NCBI GenBank assembly: GCA_030998225.1 | Contig: JAPYXD010000700.1 | Location: 1,674,001-1,738,000, forward strand | Direction: 5' to 3' | DNA length: 64,000 nucleotides | From: Diplolepis rosae | Taxonomy: Eukaryota; Arthropoda; Insecta; Hymenoptera; Diplolepididae | Made by a program: the position numbers and the translations under genes | In this document: piece by piece, positions 32,035 through 42,888 of the stretch | Layout of the letters: each line of letters opens with the position of its first letter | Position numbering within the stretch: the stretch's first letter is position 1 | The notes under the pieces: generated by a model | The model's input: the letters and a program-made list of their open reading frames with translations, nothing else | Told to the model about the DNA's origin: nothing | The model's database searches: none

Positions 32035-32577
32035 GTGCGTGAGTGTCCTAGAAAAGGTGACAACGCTAGTGTAGTGAATAAAAACAGCAGCAGTGTGTCA
32101 AAGACAGCGTCAGCGTATGTGTGTGATGTCACAGCTTTTTACTCAAATACTTCTGATGAAGATGGCGAAGTGTAGATCGCAGATTCGAGTGCTAGCATGC
32201 ACATGACGTACCGGAGTGATTTCTTCTCATCTCTTGAAGCCGTCACGGAAGATCATTTTGTCAAGGTAGCAGATGATAAAATTTTAGCAGTGACTGGTAA
32301 GGGCACAATTATCATTCAAGAGGAAATACGCGGTTCATTACAAGAGCAAGAACTTAAAAATGTTTTATTGGTACCCGGGTTAAAGCAAAATTTGTTTTCA
32401 ATCGGAACAGTCAGTAATAAAAATTTTTTATTCCACGCATATAAAGAAAAATGTCAAATACGCGACAGTAATGATAAGCTATCATCAATCGGTGTGCGGT
32501 ATAAAACTTTGTTCCGAATGCTATTCAAAGTTAAGATTCCTATCGAGTGCAATGTGGCCCACTTAAGAATTAACTGA
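32035..32577 (+). pseudogene. Copia protease region
   Basis: After a stop in the normal W position the frame reads IADSSASMHMTYRSDFFSSL. The copia protease motif is D-S-G-A-S, so the Gly is replaced by Ser, a change that should impair the catalytic loop. It continues through KNVLLVPGLKQNLFSIGTVS, the GAG-pre-integrase-side conserved block, before a frameshift near 32577. Confidence 0.85.
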
Positions 32578-33279
32578 AATTCAGAAAAACAGCTCTGGCA
32601 TGAGCGAATGGCACACGTGAATATTTGCGCAGTAAAGAATACGTGTAAAAATCTTGAGTTATGCGAATTAAAAACTGGAAGTTTAGATTTTTTTCTGTGA
32701 AGCGTGCATTATGGGCAAGCAATCGCGTAAGCCACATACGAGTTCGAACCGTGCAAGTAGTTTTGGACCAGGTGAAAAGATTCACACCGATGTATGTGGA
32801 CCGGTAAATATCGAATCACCGCGTGGATCAAGATACTTCATATTGTTTCAGGAAAGTTTATTTTTTGCGTCGCAAGTCTGAAGGTTTCGAAAAATTTTCG
32901 GGAGTACGAAGCACTCGTTTCAACACAACTAGGAAAGAAAATTAAAGTTTTGCGATCAAACAATGGGAAAGAGTACACTTCGGGGGAATTTTGGGAGTAC
33001 TTGAAAAGGAAAGGTATTATTCATGAATTCTTGTCTGCTTACATTCATGAGCAGAACGGTCAAGCCGAACGGGCGATTAGGACAGTTGTCGAAAGTGCCA
33101 GAACGATGCTTTTAGGAAAAAAAGTAGAAGATAAACTTCGGACCGGAGCAATTAACACCGCACGTTATATTCTAAACAGAATTATTTTACAACTGGGCGA
33201 GACGAAGACTTCCTATGAAAAGTGGTTTGGGCATAAGCCACAGGTAAAGCATATGAAGGTATTTGGAGCCGAAGCATAG
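32578..33279 (+). pseudogene. Copia integrase
   Basis: The first catalytic Asp lies in KIHTDVCGPVN around 32776-32810, then the frame shifts. The 32794-33279 frame carries KIKVLRSNNGKEYTSGEFWE, where the second catalytic Asp (normally RSDNG) is Asn, and EQNGQAERAIRTV with the catalytic Glu. A TAG ends it at 33279. The D-to-N change alone would abolish integration. Confidence 0.85.
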
Positions 33280-33735
33280 CTTAATATACCGAAGGAAAAG
33301 CGTACTAAACTCAACCCGAAAAGTAAGAAAGTTATCGTCGTCGGTTATGAGGGTGAATCCAGCAATTACAGACTGTGGGCCAATGAGGTTTGTAAAGTTT
33401 ATATCAGCAGCGACGTAGACTTTAACGAAAACAGCTGCAGAGTCCAGGGCGTCAATAAAACAAGCAACTTTTCTATTGACATTGATTTCAAGGTTGATGA
33501 AGAGCCACTAGAAAATGAAGATAACATCGCAGCCCCTGAAAATATTGAACGTGAGCAGATTTACGATGAAGCAGCAATAGAAGAAGACGATCTCCAAGGA
33601 AGAAGATTAAGAAATCGAAATCTAATTCGTCCGCCTGACCGTTTTGGAGTTCCCGTTGCTTTTTTCGCCGATGTACTACCGACAACTTACAACAAAGCTG
33701 TAGCAAGTCAAAGTGCGTAAAAATGGAAACTTGCC
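33280..33735 (+). pseudogene. Copia integrase C-terminus and linker
   Basis: After the stop the same frame remains readable (for example KKVIVVGYEGESSNYRLW, then an acidic linker and RRLRNRNLIRPPDRF), up to a TAA at 33718-33720. This is the usual copia segment between integrase and RT. Confidence 0.7.
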
Positions 33736-34530
33736 ATGAATGAAGAAATTCAAGCACTGGAAGAGAATAAAACATGGACCCTGTCTGAGCTGCCACAAGG
33801 TAAACGTGCGATTGGCTGTAAGTGGGTTTATGCCATCAAAACAGATCCTAGTGGAAACATAAAAAGATACAAGACGAAAATCGTAGCAAAAGGCTTTTCT
33901 CAGCGCGAAGGTATTGACTTTTTTGAAACTTTCGCACCCGTTGTTCGATATGAGTCAATAAGAATGTTATTAGCAGTCGCCGCAGAACGAGATTACGAAT
34001 TCATGATGTTCGACTTAAAGACTGCTTTTCTTTATGGGGATCTACATGAAGATATTTATTTGGAGCAACCACCAGGATATATCAGTGAAGATAAAAGCAA
34101 TCAAGTTTACAAATTACATCGGAGCCTTTATGGCTTGAAGCAGCCCCCACGTTGCTGGAACGTAAAATTTGTCAGTTTTTTGAACAAATTCAACTTTGTG
34201 AACATCGAAAGTGACAAGTGCGTTTTTGTGGGAATTGTAAAGGGGTTTACGGTGTATTTAGCGTTGTATGTAGATGATGGACTGATAACGTGTGAAAATA
34301 AGAATGCGATCGATGAAGTGCTAAATTTTTTGAAGAACAATTTCAAAATTACTGTAGACAGCGCGTGTGATTTTGTAGGTTTGGAGATCAAGCGTGATCG
34401 TGAACAGCGTTCGTTAACAATTTGTCGGTCTAGTTATATAAAAAAATTGTTAGATAAATTTAATATGACAGATGCAAAACCATCCAGCGTGCCTGCAGAA
34501 CCAGGCCTGTATCTCAATAAAAACGACTAG
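33736..34530 (+). pseudogene. Copia reverse transcriptase
   Basis: The frame begins MNEEIQALEENKTWTLSELP and goes through KTDPSGNIKRYKTKIVAKGF, FETFAPVVRYESIRMLLAVA, FDLKTAFLYGDLHEDIYLEQ, then YGLKQPPRCWN and LALYVDDGLIT with the intact Y-V-D-D active site. A TAG at 34528-34530 ends the frame. RT motifs are complete, unlike the protease and integrase. Confidence 0.9.
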
Positions 34531-35133
34531 GGCGTAAAAAATTGTGAAGTAAAGGATATACTTTATCATGAAGCAATATGCTCTCTCTTATTCGCAGCCA
34601 GGGTAAGTCGTCCTGACATTGAGTTTGCAGTTAACTACGCGATTTACAATTCGTAGATTGTTACGATAAAAAACACTGGGAATTTGTAAAGAAAATGTCT
34701 AGACACGCGAAAGTCTAGAAGCGGTTTTGTATTTATGTTAAATGGCGCACCAATATCGTGGTCCAGCCAACGACAAAGTGTTGTTTCGCTATCTACCGCC
34801 GAATCTGAGTATATTGCATTATCTCATGGTGCAAAAGAAGCGGCTTGGTTGCATCGTTTTCTGAATGAACTAAATGCTGGATGTAAATCGGTTAAGATTT
34901 TTGTTGACAATCAAGCTGATATAAAACTATCAGGAAATTCAGAACATCACAAGCGATCAAAACACATTGATGTACGATTTCATTTTATTCACGACATTGT
35001 AGAGAAGAAGCAAATCGAAATTGTTTACGTTCCATCAAAAGATCAATTAGCAGATATACTTACGAAACCATTAGCTAAACAGCAGTTTTGTTATTTGCGG
35101 TCAAAACTAAATATAATAGACCATTCAAAATAA
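34531..35133 (+). pseudogene. Copia RNase H
   Basis: After a gap with stops (34531-34734) the frame resumes with SWSSQRQSVVSLSTAESEYI, ALSHGAKEAAWLHRFL, VDNQADIKLSGN and HIDVRFHFIHDIV, then DQLADILTKPL. These are the standard copia RNase H blocks, with the usual acidic residues visible. It ends 13 bp before the 3' LTR. Confidence 0.85.
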
Positions 35134-35146
35134 GTGGGAGTACAAG

Positions 35147-35372
35147 TTAGGTGCCTGTACAAGCCCAGGCTAATTTTTATTGTACTTTTGCGCACCTCAG
35201 TCCAGGTATAATTTTTAGTTAGTCTTCTGAGGACCTTTGGCAGAGTAACTGCGTTTTACTCAGGTTCCTTAGTTCCTTAACACATAACTTTATGTATTCT
35301 CAAATTCTATCAAATAAATCAACTGTTTTTAATAATCGGAAGTGTTATTTCCTGTAAGCGATAATTCCAACA
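35147..35372 (+). repeat. Copia 3' LTR, 226 bp
   Basis: 225 of 226 bases are identical to the 5' LTR. It is preceded by a purine-rich AAGTGGGAG that could be the polypurine tract. The bases after it (GAAAG) do not match those before the 5' LTR (AGTAC), so no target duplication is seen. Confidence 0.9.
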
Positions 35373-36039
35373 GAAAGCAAATAGTCTTATGGCAACAATT
35401 ACCAAGAATAAAAAGTTCTTAAAATTGGTTGAAGAATACATACAAATTTTTTCGGGGTGTTTTGAGCAATTTTTCGATTTTCCAAAAATAATGCTATTTG
35501 CAAAATTGAAAAGTTTCTCGAAAGGTATTGAAAAAATTCAGACGTATTCTTTGAGTGATTCTAAGAACTTCTTATTCTTAGTAATTTCCTCGGTTTGTTT
35601 ATATTTTCTGACAAAAAAAATCCTGAATGTATTCGTGAAAATTTTGTAATTCAGGCGCCATTTTGTAAAGACCAAAGTGAAAAATTAATCTCTAAACCAC
35701 ACCTTCTTAAAGTTCAGACATTTATTCCACCGGTTAAAAATGTTCCAGGTCGTTGACAAACCGGGAAACCTTTCAAAACTCGCTTTCAAAAAAAAAAAGA
35801 TCGAAAAAATCGTGCTTTTTTTTTTAAACTTTTTTTTTCATGATTTATAATTTTTTAGATCAATTTCGTATTCACCGTTGGAAAGGGCACGTCTTGAACT
35901 TCAAAAATATGTCCCTCTCAATTTTTTCAGTCGCGAATAGCATAAGTTACACGGCCTCAAAGACCGGTGTATCGTTTATGCCATTTTGGCCCTTTAAGGG
36001 TTAAAGAGCAGAAATAGCTTTTTCTCTGCAAATACTTGA

Positions 36040-36450
36040 GGTCATTACCCTGCTTAAAAAACCCCTTAGAACCCGATAGAACCCTGTCAGAACATGGGTT
36101 TCTACCTGAGTGTAAACGGAGTTGTACACGGTTTTTACAAATGGGTCCAGCCCTGGGTTTTATCCGGTCCTAAGAAGGGTTCTAAAGGGTTCTAAATGGA
36201 TACAAAAATTGTGCAATTATCGGGGTCTACACGCCTTGGAACCAGGTTGTACCCGATCCTAAGAAGGGTTCTAAATGGTTCAAAAAATTGTGCACCAATC
36301 AGCTTCTATATGGGTGTCAAGCAGGTTCTAAGAAGGACTTTAAAGGGTTCTATGTGGGTTTTATGCGGGACCTGAAAATTTACCGCGTATATGGTCTTAA
36401 ACAGGTGTTAAGCAGGTTGTATCCGGCCCTAAGAAGGGTTCCATATTTCC
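36040..36450 (+). repeat. Degenerate minisatellite with AAGAAGGGTTCTAAA units
   Basis: The phrase CCTAAGAAGGGTTCTAAAKG recurs at about 36168, 36257 and 36430, with partial copies in between, in units of roughly 85-105 bp containing TGGTTCAAAAAATTGTGCA-like words. No coding function is apparent. Confidence 0.5.
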
Positions 36451-36479
36451 ATAACAGGGTTCTATACGGAACCAAACAT

Positions 36480-36960
36480 TGTTACGCTAGGCCCTTTTAG
36501 ACACGCAGATCGCATGGCCAAATTTGTCAATCTATGTCAACGCTATGACCCGTTCAGACCCTGTTAGACGCCCATACTGTTGATCCGAGAGATCCCTGAT
36601 AGAACCATGGTAGACCCGTTTAGACATCCGCAGCGCACTGCCAAATTTATTAACCTATGTCCCCACTATAACCCGTTTACATCATGTTAGACGCTCATAC
36701 CTTCGATTCAAGAGATCTCTGATAGAATCACAGTAGATCCGTTTAGATACCCAGAGTACACTTTAACCAAATTTGTCAATCTATGTCCCCGCTAGGGACC
36801 GTTTGAACCCTGATAGACGTCCACACCTATGTTCTCTTAAATACCTGATACAACCACGCTAGACCCGTTTAAACACCCAAAGTGCACTTTGGAAGAATTA
36901 TTTTCATATAAATGGCGTTTTACTCGGTTCCAACCATGGTTCTAACGGTTTTTTAAAGCA
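36480..36960 (+). repeat. Tandem repeat, period about 125 bp
   Basis: The word CCAAATTTGTCAATCTATGTC (or a close variant) occurs at 36518, 36641 and 36767. Each unit also holds a GACCCGTTTAGACAYCC phrase and GATAGAACCA. About 3.5 units. Confidence 0.65.
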
Positions 36961-37292
36961 GGGTACACACTGTGTTGTTTTTCGTCAGTGATATCGATAG
37001 TGTTACGTCATCGGATTAGAGCAGTACTTGGAAATAATATACTTAAAGGGGATTTTTTCCAGTTTCTCGAGGGGATACTCACTCTCAAATCAATGTAAAT
37101 AATGAAAAAGAATCACTGTAAATAATGACGGCGATACGGAATCAATGTGAATTTAATGTACCTCGTTATTTACGGAAGGATCAGAAAGAAGCGAAGATAA
37201 AATAAGATATTTTCCTTAACTCGAACGGAAACTTAAGGAAGAGAATGAAAATAGTGTTCGGAACGCAAATAACGTACGGAATAACTAGCATA

Positions 37293-38585
37293 CTAGGTTG
37301 TTCAAAAAGTTTTGTAAGCGAAAATGAAAATACGTTTTTTTTTGGTGAAATCACTTTTATTACTCGGTATAATCTCCCATAAGATCAATACATTTGGTCC
37401 AACGGTCTTCCAACTTGTTTATCCCATCATGGAAGTGACTTTCTGCAAGGCCTGCAAAATACTCCTCTACGACGGCTATAACCTCTTCGTTTGATGAAAA
37501 ATGCTTCCCACGAAGGAATTTCTTGAGGTGTGGTAACAGCCAGAAGTCAGAGGGAGCTAAATCAGGCGAATAAGGTGGATGCTGAACAAATTCGTACTTT
37601 AATTCGGTTATTTTAGTTATGGTTTTTTGATCTATGTGAGCGGGTGCATTGTCTTGATGAAAAAGGATTTTTTTCTTCTGCAAATCGGGTCTTTTTTCAC
37701 GAATTTTTGCATCCAATTGATCCAAAAGGTTACAATAATATTCAGAATTTATTGTTTTACCAGTTTGGAGATAATCCACCAACAAAATCCCTTTTGCATC
37801 CCAAAAAACTGATGCTAACACCTTCTTCGCCGATTTCTAGACACGAACTCGCTTCGGTGCCGAAGTGCCTGGTTCACACCACTCCTTAGCCTCTTGTTTT
37901 GATTCAGGATCATGATGGAAGACCCAAGTCTCATCCATAGTGATGAATCGACGCAAAAAATCCTTTTTATTCTTTCCAAAACGCTCCAAATGTTGCTCAG
38001 AAAGTCGCATTCGAACGTGTTTTTGTTCCATTGTGAGCGAATGCGGCACCCATTGTGCACAGAGCTTTCTGAAACCCAAAACTTCACGTAAAACATGACT
38101 CACACTGCCTAATGAGATGTCTAGGGCTTCTGATAAATCTCTCTCGGTCAATCGACGATCTTCCAAAACCATATCCTGTACTTTTGCTATAAATGCTAGT
38201 GTTTATGCACTTTTTGGACGTCCTGAGCGTGGATCGTCTTCAACGCTTTTTCGACCACGTCTAAACTCTAAAACCCATCGATGCACAGTTGGAAATGAAG
38301 GAGCAGCTTCCTTTAACACTTTCACCATTTTTGTATGAATTTCCGTTGCTGATAAACCTTCCAAAACAAAGAATTTTATCACTGCACGATATTCGGTTTT
38401 TTCCATTGTACAAAAATACACTGACACGTCAACTTCAAATGGCTTGTAAACAAACAATGAATTGACAGAGTGGAATGACACTTTGGGTATGTTCATATGA
38501 AAGATGAAATCTTAAAATGGCGTAGAAATTTTGGTTCTTCTACTGCTCTATAGATGTCGCTTTCAAAACTTTTTGAACAACCTAG
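37293..38585 (-). mobile_element. Full-length mariner element, 1293 bp
   Basis: Inverted ends CTAGGTTGTTCAAAAAGTTT on the left and its complement on the right (one mismatch seen further in), flanked by TA (37291-37292, 38586-38587). Length is normal for mariner. It encodes one transposase frame and lies in tetraspanin intron 2. Confidence 0.9.
37360..38406 (-). pseudogene. Mariner transposase, two in-frame stops only
   Basis: Cut-and-paste transposase of the mariner family. From the ATG at 38406 the frame (348 codons) starts MEKTEYRAVIKFFVLEGLSA and retains the helix-turn-helix regions, the linker, MDETWVFHHD (first Asp), LFHQDNAPAH (second Asp) and PPYSPDLAPSDF (third Asp; DD34D). It is broken by a TAA at 38205-38203 and a TAG at 37839-37837, with no frameshift. 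Translation upstream of 38406 (to 38496) is open but lies outside the family start. It is not active as it stands. Confidence 0.92.
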
Positions 38586-39491
38586 TAGTTTATCGCGCTG
38601 GCTCATAAAGCGAGCCTGTGTGTGTCCAAACGAGTTCGACGTGACGTCGCAAGGCGAAACAGTAGATCTACGTCGAGATCGACTGTGAGAGCACATGAGC
38701 AACAACAGCGAACGCGTTTTCATATTTGCAAGGTAAGTGAATAGTTCTTAGTTATAGAAGATTTCTAATATTTTAAAGGGAAAAAAACGTGGTAAATGCA
38801 ATGGCTGTGTGTTTACTATAAATCTGTAACACTTACTATTTTGAGACAATCACATTCTGATTTTACAGATGCTTGATTTGAATTTTGAGTAATTAGTTAA
38901 TTATAATTAATTTTGTAAAATATTTTACGTCGAAAAATAAAGCAAAAGTCACAACATTTGCTGAGGAGTAAGCAATAATTACTAGATTTCGTGCATTTGT
39001 TCATTCGAATTTTACATTAAAATATAGAAACAACGTGTCTCAAACACTACGGTATAATGAATATTAGCACGAGGGTAGTCACTGCACGCGGTAGAAGTCA
39101 GATCATTGCACAGTGCAATCACTGTATTCACATTGTGAGTCATCGCGAGTTTTAGTATGACATTTTCAGTTAAAGCGGATAAAACGTGTCAGTTTTTTAA
39201 TGTCAGTAAGGTAAACGTTAAATTTTAACGTTTACACTGATTCGAGAGTGAGTATCCTCTCGCTGTTTCTTCCACCATACTTCATCCGCCCGTCCGAGAA
39301 CACAAGTTCTTCAAAGGTTCAAAAGTATAGTTTCCGCTTTATAGAACATACTTTTTATAATCGACTCTAGCATCGAATTCTGTACAGTTTGCATCTTCGC
39401 TTTGCCCTTCCCTCCACAAAAAAAAGTTCACCAAAGCTTCACACGTACACCGATAAAAAAGATTTTATTGAATCAAAGAAAACTATTTGTT

Positions 39492-40152
39492 TTAAGGTAG
39501 TGTTCATCCACAAAAATTAGACCTCAGGCAAAAATAGATAATTTTGCTTTCAAGAATAGCAATATTATTATTGAAGGGCTGTTTTCAACGAGAAAAGATT
39601 ATTTTACATGAAAAAAATTAGAAACACAAACAAATAATTTTATTAATAAATTTTATTTTTGACCCAACTTTTTTTCTTATCGCTTCTTACCAAATTTTAA
39701 AAAATTATGCGATTCAAATAAATCATGAATCATTTTCTCAGAGAAAAAATTTCCCACAACTTCACCGTTCCTGATTTTTAAAAATAAATTCTTTGATCGC
39801 CGAAACCATTAAAAAAACATTTTCCAAATCGAAATTTTTATAAACAAATTGCTAAATTTGATAAGAATTTATTAATTTTCGAAAACTGGAAATGGTTAAG
39901 TTGTAGGGAACCTTTTTCTTGAAAAAGTGATTTGTAATTTATTAAAATCGCATAATTTTTTAAAATTTAGTAAGAAGGGATAAGAAAAAAAGTTGGGACA
40001 AGAATAAAATTATTTTTCCGTTTTTCAAATTTTTTTCATGGAAATTAATTTTTTCTCTTCAAAAATAGTTCTTCAATAATAATATTGCTATTCTTGAAAG
40101 AAAAATTATTTATTTTTTCCTGAAGTCTAATTTCGTGGATCAACTACCTTAA
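39492..40152. mobile_element. Foldback MITE, arms of about 270-300 bp
   Basis: The left arm 39492-39790 starts TTAAGGTAGTGTTCATCCAC and the right arm 39890-40152 is its inverted copy, ending CTACCTTAA. The arms share GATAAGAAAAAAAGTTGGG-type and AATAATAATATTGCTATTCT segments with scattered changes. A TTAA at each end could be part of the target site. Non-coding. Confidence 0.65.
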
Positions 40153-41223
40153 AAACTTTATGTAATTCAAAAAATTCCTTATTTGAATTAAATAAGAATT
40201 GTTTGATTTAAAAAAGTTTTGATTTGCTTTGAGAGCATGCGACACCTAGGCAAATAGCAAATTTCATTGATTTTAAGTTACATCATGTTTGTGTCCAAAA
40301 TGTATACTCTTTTGTTTTTAAAATCCGGGAATCTATGGGGGATATTTTTTTATTGTCTGAAACAAAGGTAGTCTATCTACGTCCGTTTTCAGCTTCTCTA
40401 CAATTTCCCAAATTTTGAGAATAAAAATGAATGTATTTTGGGCACAAAGACGTGGAAACTGAACCATGTTATACATATGAACTTGCTACTTTTCTCAAGT
40501 ATCACATGCTCTTAAAGATACTTTGTTTGAATTAAACATGTTATAATTATTTTGAATCAATTAATTTTTTTAATTTAAAAATGTCTGAATCATATAATTT
40601 TCTTTGATATAATCAATTCTTTTGCCTCATTGTATAGTTTGTGCTATGTACAGTATACTACTTGGAATCAGCTGCAGCATCGAATCCTTAAAATTGGTAA
40701 TGATATTATCACCAGACGTAAAAATTCGACATCGTGCCATCGCCGTGACATCGAAATCGCCGGGAAATAGAACTATCGATTTTCATTCATAAGTTTAATA
40801 GGTAAATTTCAACAAAGAACCACACTATCAAAATTTTAAGTGTTATTTTTGCGCCATTTATTCAGTTTAGTGTCATGTTACCGAAATGTTACCCAATTCG
40901 GTAACATTTTGGTTCACGCGTCCCGCCAGGGAAAGTTCATCCAGTTGTAAAGAGCTAAGACTTTTCTTGGGAAAAAAGTTATGCAACAAAATCAAAATAT
41001 TCCTTGTTTTCTCATTACGAAGGCCGTCTATTCTACATGAAAAAACTTTTCATAGGAATTTTCACTGAAGTATTTTACAATTTAGAGAAACGCGCATCAC
41101 TCTGAGAATATTTGTAAGTAAAATACTATCCTTCTGAAAAATAATATACTACTGAACAAGCATAGCGTTATTCTAAACTAGACATTTTTTAAAAGAATTT
41201 AAGACTTGTCAGCAAAATCTTAC

Positions 41224-41659
41224 CAGAAGTTGCCGTGATAGTCGGTAGTGTTGTACGGCGTACGTTGCTCTTATTTGTCAAGTCTATCTGTCCTTGAGAG
41301 AAGGTCTGTATGTAAGTAGTTTGCTGCAGTTGAGGTTCTCGTAATAATCTTATTTTCTGTATCATCTCTCGAATTTCATAACGTAGAATTCCCAAAAAGC
41401 ATAGTTTAGTAAAAGTGATGACGCAAAAACCCAAGACAAAGAGGTGATCCGCTGTTTTTCTCAACCAATCCATTAAGTATTCTTCACAACCCTTGGCATA
41501 AGTTGGCTCACAGATCTCAGTAAAATTTGAACTTGCTTCGCAGCAAGTATGGGGCCAGCGAGATCCAAAATCTTGTGGATCCGTGACACCGCAACAAGAA
41601 AATTCCCTTTGAAGACGATCCCATTGCTCGCTAAATCGCGGCTCCTTATAATAATCTCC
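41224..41659 (-). CDS. Tetraspanin, exon 2 (large extracellular loop and TM4)
   Basis: The exon is bounded by an acceptor TTTCATTTCAG (ends 41660) and a donor GTAAG (41223-41219), entering in phase 0. Protein residues 124-269 read GDYYKEPRFSEQWDRLQREF, then SCCG at 144-147, the tetraspanin CCG motif, with further loop cysteines at 162, 163, 173 and 181, giving six in all. An N-glycosylation site is at Asn168 (NFT). TM4 spans about 195-216 (LFVLGFCVITFTKLCFLGIL), followed by a basic juxtamembrane segment (RYEIREMIQKIRLLRE). This confirms the family. Confidence 0.9.
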
Positions 41660-42888
41660 CTGAAATGAAAAGTTAATATCTCATCCACAAAATGAATTAA
41701 TGAACACATTGTTTGCGGGATATTTCACGCGCAGCCTTGAGCCTGGCGCGGGTGATATTTTAGCCGCCGCGTAAGAAATTAGACATTTTTATAAAAACCC
41801 GTATAAATATGGGACCTGACTTGCACCAGCAGACGATGAAAAACGGATTTTTACATGTCCCGCGAACCACCATTAGTCCAAAAAAACGGATTTATCCGTG
41901 TCCCGACAACAATGTGTTAAATAACAATTATTTTGAAGTAAAGATATCATCTGTAAGTCCAATTAGAGTAATTGTAATTTCCAATTCGTCCTTAATTAAA
42001 TAGAAACAAAATTTGCACTAAGGAAAATGGATATTGAAAATTAGGTACTGAAATTTTTAATAATACCCCACAAGATATAGATATAAAGAAATAAAAACTA
42101 ATAAATTTGCCGGGAATGTAAAAGACATTCATTGGTGCTTTCAGTTTATACTATAAAATCCACATATACACTAAACTATCAAAGCCGAATGTCATGTTAG
42201 CATGACGGGAAAAGATTTCAATCTGAGTTTGAGCATTTTTGGTGTGTCATGTGATTTTTCGGAATTATATTGTGTTAAACTTTTTGGTGTAGTGGATTCA
42301 GCGTTTTCAGTGATGAATTATAGTGGTTCCAAGAAAGTATAGACACTGTACTAGGTATCATCTAGCGTTCATGAACGACAAACGTGATCTACCTTGTTTT
42401 TCATAAAAATTGCATAGTTAATGGAAAGACGAAGCTCAAAGATCGGAAAAATTAAAAAATTGCTGCAAAGTATGGTTTATAGTGTCGTTTATTGTGTGAA
42501 AACTTTCTAAAAAGTCGTTAAAAATGTCATCTTTTAATATGATATTCTCTGTCATATTACAATGGCTAAAAATTCAATCTCGATATTTTTTGCTAAAAAG
42601 AATTAATTTAATTTGAATCTACAAATACAGAAAAAAAATTTCCAATTTTTATTTAAAATTTTGCGAGATTTACTTCTAAAGCAATTTTCAAGCAAAGCCG
42701 AAAACAATTCACACATTGAAATTTTTTAAAAGCCCCATTCCTGAATTCCTGTCGTCAAATTACTTGAGGGTATGACAGGAATTTTTACCGTTACATTCTT
42801 TGAAAACCTCATTTTTGTACTCCTATAGGTCAAATTATGTTAAGATATGTCAAAAATCTAAGATCTAGAATATTATAAAATAAGTTAC
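41660..42888 (-). other. Tetraspanin intron 1 (1.2 kb)
   Basis: The donor GTAACTTATT at 42888 and the acceptor at 41660 join two in-phase coding exons. AT-rich. No inserted element with clear ends was recognised in it. Confidence 0.75.

Larger units (their letters stand above)
30113..36004. mobile_element. Non-autonomous piggyBac-type element, interrupted by copia
   Basis: Ends in TTAA (30113-30116 and 36001-36004) followed by inverted repeats of about 115 bp, each reading TTAACCCTTWAAGGGCCAAA and on through ACACCGGTCTTT and TTATGCTATTCGCGACTG. TTAA target sites plus CCCTTT ends are piggyBac features. The interior outside the copia insertion (30240-30946, 35373-35890) encodes no transposase. 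It holds a (GTA)n run and a 150-bp hairpin (30541-30690). Without the copia element it would be about 1.6 kb. Confidence 0.8.
28502..41223 (-). other. Tetraspanin intron 2 (about 12.7 kb, filled with mobile DNA)
   Basis: Donor GTAAGATTTT at 41223 and acceptor TTTTCAG at 28508-28502 on the minus strand. It contains a TTAA-flanked piggyBac-type element with a copia inside (30113-36004), minisatellites (36040-36960), a mariner (37293-38585) and a foldback (39492-40152). The pieces 28505-30112 and 40153-41218 show no recognised genes. It depends on the last exon being correctly assigned. Confidence 0.5.

Noticed and set aside
36040..36960. Possible CRISPR-like array
   Set aside because: Units are long, degenerate and not separated by unique spacers; this is a eukaryotic intronic minisatellite.
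37360..38406. Domesticated SETMAR-type host gene
   Set aside because: Complete inverted ends with TA duplication, no fused SET domain and two stops show an ordinary decayed mariner.
38590..38740. Plus-strand GC-richer stretch ending in AAGGTAAGTG, resembling an exon with splice donor
   Set aside because: No start codon with an open frame of useful length and no partner exon found; it lies inside another gene's intron, so evidence is too thin.
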